Shown here piece after piece: positions 35,801-46,479 of a stretch of DNA of 64,000 bases; the stretch's first letter is position 1, and each line of letters opens with the position of its first letter. Where the stretch lies: the NCBI RefSeq assembly GCF_050948175.1, contig NC_135195.1, positions 4,368,001 through 4,432,000 of the forward strand, read 5' to 3'. The notes under the pieces were generated by a model, which was not told where the DNA came from, did no database searches, and saw only the letters and a list, made by a program, of their open reading frames with translations. A program made the position numbers and the translations under genes. Source of the DNA: Xylocopa sonorina. Lineage: Eukaryota; Arthropoda; Insecta; Hymenoptera; Apidae.

Positions 35801-37496
35801 CTTGTTCTTTGTTGTATTCTTTTGTGTCTTGGCATGTTAGTAGAATTTGTTCAATATTTAGCATTCAGCAAAATTTCGTATCATTCTTCCGATTTTGGCG
35901 TAGCAGGTATCCTATGTGTTTTTTATGTTATAAATTATATCAATCTCTACTGATGCCTGGCTTACTTCACGATCAGAAATAAATCAAGAGATGACTGCTA
36001 CAACATTTATGTTTGAGTAATATTTTTCAAAGTATTTTTGCATGATTCATAAGCAGAGTTTTATTTTGATTTTTTTCCTCTTTTCTGCTATGATCCAAAG
36101 TCTGCCACTTGTTCTGTTGGTAATATTGGTAATATCGTTCATGTCCTGCTATTATAAATGTTAATTTTATTTTCAGGAATAATGCAAACTTCCTAAAGAA
36201 GAATCGAAGCTTAACAAAATCTCATCAGAAGCCAATTGCACTGGTAAACGCCTGATTCGTATATATAGGTGTTAAAACATTCTTATCTATCATAAATCAC
36301 ACTAAGATATTTATTGCTTTATTACACTGCCAAATATCTACCATAAGCTTCTGCGACATTTATTACACAATGACGTTGTTGAAGTATCCGTATCGTATTT
36401 GTTCTAGCAGACTTTAATTCCACAGGAAGAACAAATATTACTTGTATCAGCGATTAGTAAACGCTAGGGTACGTCACATTTGTTCGAAGTATTATACTTT
36501 TTTAATAACAGATAAATGTTTCTACAAACTAATTAACATTTTTTAATTCTTTCTATTCTAATTCTTTCAAGATTTACTATTTAAATAATATTAATGTAGA
36601 ATGACCAATATAGAATACACTGATGTTAATAAATCCAGTGTTGAAATAATTATATTGTTTCAAGCGCAGATATATTAAAAATGTATATAAAATATTAACT
36701 TACATAAAAAAAGGTATAAAATATATAAAATATGAACATTACATGCTTCTAATGTTTATTATTGTTGCTACATACATATATCGACGAATAATTATAATCT
36801 CATCATTAACTGAATATTTAAACATGATCTATACATTGTGTAATTTATGTAATAATTCCTACTGTATGCACCAGGGATATAGTTTTTAAAATGTTACAAA
36901 AATACTTCGATCTGTAATTAATATACGTAATAAAGGATAATTTGATTGCTGACCAAAAGCTTGTATATAATATCGTCATTTGGCAAATCCTTAGTTTTCT
37001 TTAGAAACACGTATAAAAATAGAAAGTATTTCCGACAGAAGAGGAACTCATACAGTTATAAGAAAAAATGTTTTATATATTTGTACTATCATTCTCTTTT
37101 CGATTCAAATACTACCTATTCATTTTTAATATTATGACATGTAATACTCTATTTTATCTATCGTTGAACATATTTACGCACGCAATACTATATAATACTG
37201 TATATCCTTACATGGAAATTTTCTATGTAATTAAAACTGTTTTTTATATGAAAAGTCTTTTAAATCCGTTGATAAAAAAAAGTGCGAAGGAACTTCTGTA
37301 ACTTATTGTAAAGATTCAAGTACTTATCGTTGCAGCAAATAAATAATTACATTAATAATATAATTGATTATAGAGGAGACAAAATTTAGGCTGATATGGT
37401 CACAATAAAATGTAAGTTTGAAATAGTACAATTATATGTCACATTTGCGGACGTTATTGAATTGCGCTAAAACTATTGAATACATTAATCAAATTA
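32841..37496. other. Gene-poor intergenic DNA
   Basis: AT-rich spacer of 4.7 kb between the second foldback element and the stop codon of the first phosphatase gene. It contains a CT-rich tract (about 33571-33603) and a short imperfect direct repeat of about 30 bp (around 35635-35700). No coding exon could be supported. Part of the right end is presumably the 3' UTR of the phosphatase gene. Confidence 0.6.
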
Positions 37497-39911
37497 TCAA
37501 GATGATGCGATCATCTTTAGTACGTCACCCAGTTCGTTGGCATAGTAATCTGGAATTACCAAATCTTTAGAATTTTTATTAGACGCGTTCATGGCATCGA
37601 CATCGGCTTGCGTTGTTACGCCCGTTAACACAAGCAAAGTTTTAAATCCGCAACGTTTCCCGAGAAGAATATCGGTATTACAACTGGAACAGAGTAACTA
37701 TGCTCTTAAACATGTAGAAAATATTTAAACTCAACTGTACCCGTTAATATATAATAAACATATTGTTCTTTCTTGCATTATACTTCCAACACATTGATAA
37801 GTATTACAAATATTACAATTACTTATAACACATTGATGAATATTAATTAGACATGGAAATTTACTTATTCTAACTAAGCCCATGAAATAAACATTTTACG
37901 TATTATACTTTAATATTAGTATTATTATATACTGTACTTACTTGTCACCAATCATAAGTGTTCTCTCAGGAATTAAACCATATTTTTTGGTAATGTATTC
38001 ACTTATAAAAGCTTCTGGTTTTCCAAGCATCACTGCCGACCTGTTAGTCGCTGATTCTACAGTAGTTATGAAACAACCAGTTCCTGAAAAATTTCACAAC
38101 AAGTTATACTACAAACAATATTCTAAAGAAATGCGCTAGTAAATAAATTTAAGTAAGTATTTTTAAAACCTGGAAATTTATTATCGTTCGGCGATGGTCT
38201 TTCTGTATCGCAATTTGTGCCTATAAAGTGGACATTTGGATCACGTAAATACGTAGCAGCTTTCATAATTTTTGGAAAGCTAAAATGTATATCAAAGCCT
38301 ACAATAACTGCTCCAACTTCTGGATCTGGCTTAAAGCTTTTTACCATTTCTACTTCATCACATTTTATTACATCAGGCTATAATAAAAATATATAATTAT
38401 ATAAATATATATAAAAATTACGGAGAATATTTGCTCGAATTTAATAAATGAAATTGATCTTTTTCTACTTTCTGTTAGTATCACCATTCTAGATTATTAT
38501 ATTGCAAGACATTTTTAAAAACTTGAAATAAGAGCAAAGTTGAATAAATTTCTGCTAAAAATAGTTTATTTCTTCAATAAAGCGATTTATCTTCCCTTTT
38601 GTCTTTCAGTGTCTAATTAAAACTAGGACGCGATAGGGACAAATCGATTTATTAATCATCGTACGATTATTATCTACGACCGAACAACCAATTGAAATAT
38701 CCAGGACACGTGAAAGATTAAAATTAGAGTACTTGTAAGAGTATTTTTAACGTTATAATGATCGAAATCGTGTCTATTCTTATCTCGCGATAGACACGAT
38801 TTCAATCATTATGTTACAAATAAACAAAGTACTTTTACTTTGTATATATATATATAAATTTTTATAGTCAATTAAATATAATAAAAGAATTGCAGACTTT
38901 TTAATACAGAAAAACATAGCATGAATATAATCTGTAACTTGCATACAACATAAGAACTGTACATTATTTTGAGTACATCTTTCAAGCAAATATTCTTTTA
39001 ACAGTTCACTGCACAATCTTTTTACTAAAAACTTACTCCAATGCCACAATGTTGAATACCTTCATTCTCGAGTTCTTTGCCTATAGCAATACTGCCGACT
39101 ACATATGCTTTTTTATTAAACTTCTTTTCCTTAAGATACATAGCAGCCAGAAATGAAGTACATACTACTTCATCCTAAAACAGATTACAAAAATAATTTG
39201 TATAATAAATGTTCCATTTAAATCAGTACATTAAAACATAGATTTTACTTACAATTGTTGCTTCGTACTTAAAATTCTTACATTTTGTCACAAATTCAGA
39301 CCTGGTCTTGCCATTGTTATTCGTTATATAAAAAAATTTTTTACCTAGTTCTTTCAATCTTTTTACTGTTTCGGGTGAATTCTCTATTACATCGGTTTCC
39401 TTCCATAGCACGCCTAAGGTTTACTGAGATTAAAATACCATTTATCACATTGTTCATTGAAGTATTTCTATGTCTTGACTACATTCTGACTGAATGACAG
39501 AAAAATGGAACAAGTGGATTTTTTCAAAGGATGAAATTAAAATCGTACTCGTATCAAAGAAAAATAATACATGGATCCAAAATGTAAAGAAAGTACAAAG
39601 ATTTCTGTAATAAAATTTACATTTTAAGTAAAGATTTCTCAAGTTAAAGACTCTGTCGTATGCCTCTCATGTCATTCTATGACTGGCCTGGTAATTGTTA
39701 AATACTTCAATATTAAAAGTAAATGCATCATAGAATTTATATAAAAAAAAGTGGACACATTTATATTTAAAGGTTCGAAGATTGGAAAAATTATTTTAAA
39801 CGTAAATGACACTAATCACTCACCATCACAGTCTGATAGAATTACATCAATGGAATCAATAAAACTTTCAAAGTCAGCTTTCGACAATGTCAATATATGC
39901 TTTATTGTCAT
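37497..39911 (-). CDS. HAD-family phosphatase, phosphoglycolate/4-nitrophenyl phosphatase-like, copy A
   Basis: Exons, 5' to 3' on the - strand: 39911-39824, 39413-39253, 39174-39037, 38377-38170, 38083-37942, 37683-37497. They join in frame to 924 nt, a 307-aa protein of normal length for the family. Motif I is DCDGVLW with the nucleophile Asp27 and acid/base Asp29; motif II is ITNNN near residue 60; the motif III lysine is in GKP (Lys220); motif IV is GDNCNTD (Asp245, Asp250). The family dephosphorylates phosphoglycolate or glycerol-3-phosphate (PGP) or pyridoxal phosphate and phospho-cofilin (PDXP/chronophin); which applies here cannot be read from sequence. It lies head-to-tail with a paralogue. 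It was probably duplicated in tandem and then diverged; the signature residues are intact, so it is likely active. The donor after exon 4 (GTTTTAAA) is weak, but the acceptor and frame support the join. Confidence 0.88.
38755..38812. repeat. Hairpin-forming inverted repeat in an intron of phosphatase copy A
   Basis: Arm 38755-38777 (ending GAAATCGTGTCTAT) pairs with 38790-38812 (starting ATAGACACGATTTC) with a single mismatch over 23 positions and a 12-nt loop. It sits in the 659-bp intron between exons 3 and 4. Confidence 0.85.
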
Positions 39912-40589
39912 TTTGTGACAACCTGCGTGTTCGACTTTACGAATTGAAATGAAGAGAAGTACTAACTTTCCGCAACTAGTTGTCAGCTAATCGTTGTAAC
40001 AACTGAAGAGCGAAACTTAAATTGTGTACTGTATACTCTGATTCACGGTCACGCATTCGTAACGTGACCTTGCGTGGTTGTTACATAATATGGGGATATA
40101 AATTGTTCCTACTTCATTGATAACTACCAATAGATATAATTGATGGCAATTACACTATACTAGTACTGATATTGAGACTAAATGATTTTATTCATTTATT
40201 TTATTAACTATGATGATTTCTCCACATTCAAGTTTAATTGTTAAAAACTTTTGAAACATATACTTCATATATAGAAACGCATAACAAATAAACTTTGTTA
40301 TAAAATTAAGCATACAAAAATAGAAATTTATTGTACGTAATAAAATTTGTTAAGTAACAAGAATCTTCTTTAAAAACAACTATTAATATTTATTTAAACG
40401 AGGTTAGATTTTACGTTTCTAAAAAAGGAACGCACCGAAGCGCATGCGAGATTGATATAAATAAGTATCGTTGCTGCGTGATCAATATCCTTGTTATTCG
40501 AAATTATTAGCTGAATAAGTACAATAACAGCCGTTTTAGATAATACTTTCAAACGCACTTTAAAAGTAGTGTGCGTTTTCATAGAAAAT
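39912..40589. promoter_or_regulatory. Spacer between the tandem phosphatases, presumed promoter of copy A
   Basis: Holds the 5' flank of copy A and the 3' end of copy B. At 40047-40069 a perfect 7-bp inverted repeat, GGTCACG...CGTGACC, overlaps TGACCTTG (40065-40072). Read on the gene strand that is CAAGGTCA, the monomeric site of FTZ-F1/ERR-type nuclear receptors. A TTTATT at 40389-40394 could be the polyadenylation signal of copy B. Function is inferred only. Confidence 0.35.
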
Positions 40590-42507
40590 TCATTTGTATT
40601 TCTCTAAGTGAGGTAAAAGATCACCAAGCGATTCAACATAGTAATCCGGAATAAATTCTTTTTCCTGTTCAGACCCAGATTCTTTCCATCTATTTACATC
40701 CTCTAAACTAGTAATCCCTGTTAAAACTAATAGTGTTTTAAAACCACAACGGGTTCCTAATAGTATATCCGTATTATGCCGATCTCCGATCATTAATGTT
40801 CGGCTGGGATTCACGTGATATCTTTTCGTCAATACATCTGCTATGTAACGTTCAGGTTTTCCCATTACTACGGCTTTTCTTTCTGCACAGCTTTCTATAC
40901 ACCTCACCAAACTTCCAGTACCTATTCAAAAGAATTAAGTAGTAAATATATAAATGGACACAATTGCAAAAACACTATATATTCAAATTTCTATATCTAT
41001 GTTTCTCTCCCTTGGTACTAATGTATGTGCTTGATTAAATGTTTCTTCCAATCTCGAGTCTATGATCTCTGAATCTTACATATTTTTTTGCGCATTTAAA
41101 TACCGACAATTGAAATTACCTTACATATTTTTTTTACCAAGCCATCAAATTGTAGACAATTTAGTTTTGAAAAGATTGAAATAAAAATTGGGATCATTAC
41201 GATTATTATGAAAATTGACGAAGTTGCCAAGGAAACAGGAACAAAGATACCATTGTTCTCGATTTTACGGCGAAACGCTTCAAAGCCAGCTTTAAATTCA
41301 CAAAATAGTATGTGTCTAGACAGAGATAAAAAACTTTAAATAAAATATAATATGTTCAAATATGTTCATTTAGTACTAAAGAAAAGAAACGTAAACACGG
41401 GAACCAGAAGATAATTAAAGAGTATTTGTACAGTTGCATGCATTTACAAATTAACGTGCATCTCTTTGATGCACAATGGCATCATGATAAGATCATCCAT
41501 TTGAACTACATACGGTCTTTCAGAAATAATAATCTTTAAAAATACATCACTCGAGCTTTACATAATGAAAAGAAATAAGAACAGCTCATTCCTAGAAGAA
41601 TAATCTTTCGAATCGTCGTTTTAATTACATAACAAAAATATTCTATTGAATCTCACAATGAAACTATTGTGCTTGAAAAAATTATATAATTTTGTAGCCA
41701 CAAGAATTGATAAAAAATAATATATATATACCGGGTATAACAACATTATTGGCAACAGGAAATCTTTCATCCGTATTTGTGGCAATGAAATGGACGTTAG
41801 GATCACTTAAATACGAGGCTGCTTTTACCATCTTTGGATAATTAAAGTACTCATCAAAACCAACAATAACTGCTCCGACATCAGGATCCTTGTTAAATGT
41901 ACTGTACGGAGCATTTTTACCAACAGGATCTGGTCCTACACCGATATGTGAGATTCCAACTTCTTCTAATTCCTTTGCTATTGCTGCAATATCAATTGTT
42001 GCATACAATGTATGTAGTATATTATAGTTATGAGGAAGAAAATAAATCAAACTTAGCGATGTGATATCCTGAGAATATAAAAAAAAAGAAATTGTTATTC
42101 TTGCCTTTAGATCCTATGATATAAACTTTCTTATTAAAATGTAAATCTTGTAAGTAACAAGCAGACAAATTTGAAGTACACAAAATGTCCTCTTTAGTTG
42201 CCTTAAAATTTAAAATCTTGCATTTGTTAAGAAATTCTTCCCTAGTCTTTGTACTATTGTTCGTTACGTAAAACACTCTTTTACCAAGAGATTGGAAAGT
42301 GTTTATAACTTCTGCTGCATTAGGTAGAGGATTCATATACATCCAAAGTACGCCTGAAATATAAAATTAACATTAGGACACGTTTTCTTCTATAAATTAC
42401 AATTAATAGATATATTTACCATCGCAATCAGTAAGTACGGTATCGAAGGAATCTAGAAATGCTTTAACATCGCTATCACTTAATGTATTGAAGTCTATTG
42501 CAGCCAT
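40590..42507 (-). CDS. HAD-family phosphatase, phosphoglycolate/4-nitrophenyl phosphatase-like, copy B
   Basis: Exons: 42507-42420, 42353-42105, 41983-41732, 40921-40590; 921 nt, 306 aa. Motif I is DCDGVLW (Asp27, Asp29), motif II YVTNNSTKTREEF, motif III MGKP (Lys218) and motif IV GDRHNTD (Asp243, Asp248). The cap-domain region DPDVGAVIVGFDEYFNYPK closely parallels copy A. The exon 2 to exon 3 intron (42104-41984) begins with GC, not GT (AAAG then GCAAGA), and ends TATTGCAG. Using it restores GSKAIAKELEEVG, aligned with GSIAIGKELENEG of copy A. The first intron (in DCDG) and the one in PGTG are shared with copy A; three other introns differ. It uses the consensus R after GD, so it may be the more canonical paralogue. 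The exact substrate cannot be told from sequence. Confidence 0.88.
41984..42104 (-). other. Probable GC-AG intron in phosphatase copy B
   Basis: Donor AAAG|GCAAGA, acceptor GATATTGCAG. The donor matches the strong consensus typical of GC introns. No GT donor nearby keeps frame and the conserved protein sequence. Confidence 0.8.
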
Positions 42508-45500
42508 GCTGAAAAGAAAGAACTGTTATTCTAATAATTTATAAACAAAATATAATTTTACAATACAGGTATCATAATTTTACATGAGAAATGTATATTC
42601 GTGCAAGTTATCACAAAAATTTAGGAAACTATGTTGCAGTACGTATAATTAACGAAATATACATATGTTTACCAAAAAGGAAAAAGAATTGACGTTTCGA
42701 ATTTTATTTTAACATAACCCGGAAGTGAACTAGCTTCCGACTAAACAGTCACTAACAGTGTTGCCATTATTAGTTAAGATTAGACGAACAATAAGTTTTT
42801 CTTCTTCGTGAGCATGTACATTTTCAAACTGACGTGTTTTATGTTAACGCAAGTTGAATTTAATAACAAGTTATTGGAACGACGTTGCGAATCTTTACTC
42901 TTTGCATACAGGTTAAACTGTGCTGAATCATCGTTAATATAATTCAATAATCATGGTTCATTTATGTTACATCTTTTGCTTTTTGCAGATGAGCAAAGGA
43001 AGCAATGGATATTGTTGTTTTATGACGATAACTTTCGTGAAACTCACGTGTTCTTTAAGGTTAGGGTTATTATTTCCGTCCGAAGGTGTACATAGGTCTT
43101 TTTTTTTCTTACCTTCTCACCTGCGCTCGTGCGATTTCGAATTTTCAAGACAGGTATATTACTTTTTTTGTTTACAAGTGTTTGAAAAGACTAGGACTCT
43201 GATGCTTGACGAATTGAAAAGTGTAATTCTAATTTAGAAAGTGTGTCCTAAGAAATAATGTTTACGTATGAATGGTTGATGCAATACCCGAACACTAAGA
43301 ACGTGTATTATTATCGTTTAGACTTTGAATCCTAAACTAAAAATCTTTTAGTCAGCAGTTCGTGAATTATGTATTCCTACTGTGTGCAAATGCTTTTAAT
43401 TTTTTTCTCCAATTACAATTGAGATATTACTGTAGAATAGCGTGAATATATTAATAATAAATAAGTATACTCTTCCTGTATATATATATATTTAAACATA
43501 AAATATTTAATATTTGTTTTAGAAAAAGCCAATTTCACAAGATTAAATCTGTGACTGTACTATTAGACGTGATAAAAAAATTAAACAAAAAGTTACGTCA
43601 ATATTATATATATTTATATAATTTATTTTATTGTTACATTATTTTGCATTGTATAAAAACCCTCATTATGTCTTTTCCGCCCGATTTTATTCCATCACCT
43701 TTCTGTTGTTGAAAGAAAAAAAATATTCGTATGCGTTTATCGTAGATATCATCACAAAACTAAATATAAACCTGAGAAACACAAAAAAAGAAGGTTGCTA
43801 AATTATACATCGTTTGTTTCCCGCAACGATAAACTTCCGTTAGATTACCCCTTACCGTTTATAATAATTATTTGTTTAACGCTTATATGTTATGTTAGCT
43901 TTTATTCTTTCGCGCAAGTACTAAGAGGATCATTGAAATTTTTTCAAAAAATTTATTATAAAATATATTATTACCTTAGTTAAGTACATATTCAACACTA
44001 CGTACGCGAACAATGTCTATGTATAACAACTACAGGTGCAATCAGTCTCAGGTTTCTGAACCGACTGCGAACAAAAAAATGGGATCTGAACAACACGGAA
44101 ATGTGAGAGAACGCGGCATCTCTTCTGTTACGGACTAAAGACGGAGTAAAAAAAAAAAATCGTTTAAAGACGTCAGTTGCTACACAAATGGGATGGACTT
44201 TCTTGGAGAAGAAAGTCTAGCACTCTACAATTTGAACGTTACTCTTATGTACAGTTTTAAAGCACATAGAAGTTTCGGAGGTCACACGTTAAAAGACCAG
44301 AGTTCACGATGCCTTTAAAAAATGAACGATAGATCAGTTAAACAGTTGAACTCGTCACACAGCATCGGCAGCTGGCAATTCGTGACAATTAAAGCTTATG
44401 TTCCATTCACCCTATCACTTCTGTACTTTCATACAATTAATATGTCACTCCTATCGTTTCGTGGATATTAGACAGACATCACAACCACAAACGTAAACTT
44501 AAGTGCCACAGAATCGAGTCGGCATACTGCTAATCGAAATACTTCATTAACATTTCATCAACACGTTTCAATTAATAACGCGAAAGTTAGCGTCCTATTT
44601 CCTCTTATTTTACATTCGTATATATTCTTATGTAATAAAGGGGCTACACAATGGGAACGCGAAGCTATCTCTTCGTCACGGATGGTTGTGGCTCCGAGAG
44701 CTTTTTCAACACCAATTAATAATTAACTATCGGCTACACGCGATTACGTACCTCTTTAAAATGTTTTCAATTTGGATCGAAATGGCCCCAAAGTATCAGT
44801 CTTTTGGTTGAAAATTTTGTTAATTTTACTATACATAGTTGAGCACAATTCTACGAAGTGCGGCTTGGCTCGGTAAAGAACATATTGTCCTATACGTTCT
44901 ACAGCCAACGACTTCTATAACGCAACTATTATAGGTACACGCAATAACCGAAGGAGCATTTTGTTCGAATAACTCTTAAATACTTATACGAGTAACGTCG
45001 CGCGTAATCTTAATTAAAATATTATCTAAACGACAATTGTTAAATATACTTATTAACTAAAAGTCGGTATGAAAATAAATTTGAAGTCTATAGGCTCGTA
45101 ATAAAACGTAAAAAGAAAAAAATCAAATAAGGAACATGTTATTAGAAACTATATAAAACAACGCTGTTTGAAAACCTACTCGAACAAAACGCTCAAAGTC
45201 ATCGAACCAATAACCATATATTCTCCTTGCACGTAAATATTAACGGGATTCCTATATCAAGTATGTTATTATATCCCAATATATACGAATATAAATTGCA
45301 ATATAGATATATACTACATCCTCTAATAATGATAAATCTTAGCTTTAACAAAACAAACGTATAGTATTTGATTATCGGGTCCTACACTTTGACAACTACA
45401 AATTACAAACGCCTTCTACGGTCTTAAAGTTCATAAAATGAACCTGTTACATTTCCTTTCAATCCTATTACAATCAAGTATTCATTCAGGTTTCCCCTTT

Positions 45501-45753
45501 GTTTAAGAGCAAACAATTTATCGAAAGAAATAAATAGGAACCAGCCTATAAGATCATACAAAGGACAGAGATAGATAATAACTAATTATTTAATAAATTC
45601 ATTAAAAATATAATAGTCCAGGCCAATTTACTAAATTTCCAAATAAAACATATCGCCGTTCATAATGAAACGATTGTCTTGTATGCGTGTATATTAGTAT
45701 CTCAGTCAATATATATTTAATCGTAACTTAAAAAAAAAAATAAAGATAAAAAA
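42508..45753. other. Intergenic region and probable 3' UTR of the CEP350-like gene
   Basis: AT-rich 3.2 kb. The first few hundred bases upstream of 42507 are the presumed promoter and 5' UTR of phosphatase copy B. The rest may include a long 3' UTR of the - strand CEP350-like gene, whose stop is at 45754; TTTATT elements near 43620-43630 could be its distal polyadenylation signals. The frame at 42953-43237 shows no recognisable domain. No other gene is supported. Confidence 0.5.
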
Positions 45754-46479
45754 CTAAACCATTACTTTTCTTTTCTTTGCGTACGCCACTTTAACTACGT
45801 TCACAGTCTCCATTAACAGAGTATCTAATATAGTTACAGTAAGACCGTTCTTTACCGCGAGTTCGTCATGATGGAATTTCGTCCATTCGTCTTCTTCAGC
45901 TTGAGCTTCCCTAGCCAATAATTCGTCGACCCTGTCTCTTCGTTTCCTACTCCAGCGCATCACCATGTTCTCACGCTGCAGTTTCGTCTTGAACCCGAAT
46001 AACGTGGCTACCTCTTTGTTCACGTAAGCGTTAAGCTCGTCGATGCTCTTGGGCATTTTCATCGCTGGCTTTGTCTTCACGTTTGGTTTCGTCCAGCTCG
46101 GGCCTGGCTTCTCGTACTCGGCCTGATAAACCTCCGCTATCGTCTCTTTGCACAGGTCAAAGAGGAACGCGTTATAAATCCTCCTATCCTTTTTCACGGT
46201 CTCGTCGTTCTCTTTGGTTAACTCGCAAATCTCAGGAGGAGCCTCTAGGCTCATGATATCTTCCCCGGCCTCTTTCGCCTTAAATATTATGGCTGTGGCC
46301 TTTTCCGTAAACGCTGTTAATTCTTCTATGTTCGACGGGATCACAGCTGGTGGAGGAGATGGCGATCCAAGGGACGTTGAAACTCTTTTACTGCCACCCG
46401 GTGGTGTATACGGAGGAGGTGGTTTGTTTGGTATCTCTCTAAAGTAATATGATTCCTCCTCTGCCTCTAACTTCTTGAT
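45754..46479 (-). CDS. CEP350: CEP350-like last exon (C-terminal conserved region)
   Basis: Starts IKKLEAEEESYYFREIPNK, then the proline-rich PPPPYTPPGG, followed by a conserved mostly helical region of about 200 residues (RRIYNAFLFDLCKETIAEVY, WSRKRRDRVDELLAREAQAE, TILDTLLMETVNVVKVAYAK), ending KKRKVMV. Acceptor ATCGTAACAG at 46480. The frame ends in TAA at 45754-45756. Confidence 0.85.
   Translation of the reverse strand: MKKLEAEEESYYFREIPNKPPPPYTPPGGSKRVSTSLGSPSPPPAVIPSNIEELTAFTEKATAIIFKAKEAGEDIMSLEAPPEICELTKENDETVKKDRRIYNAFLFDLCKETIAEVYQAEYEKPGPSWTKPNVKTKPAMKMPKSIDELNAYVNKEVATLFGFKTKLQRENMVMRWSRKRRDRVDELLAREAQAEEDEWTKFHHDELAVKNGLTVTILDTLLMETVNVVKVAYAKKRKVMV

Noticed and set aside
36946..37301. 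Two short Tyr/Phe-rich + strand frames
   Set aside because: AT-rich intergenic chance frames downstream of the phosphatase stop; no gene context.
42953..43237. 94-codon + strand frame upstream of phosphatase copy B
   Set aside because: Hydrophobic Phe-rich chance translation of T-rich DNA; no plausible splice partners or homologue.
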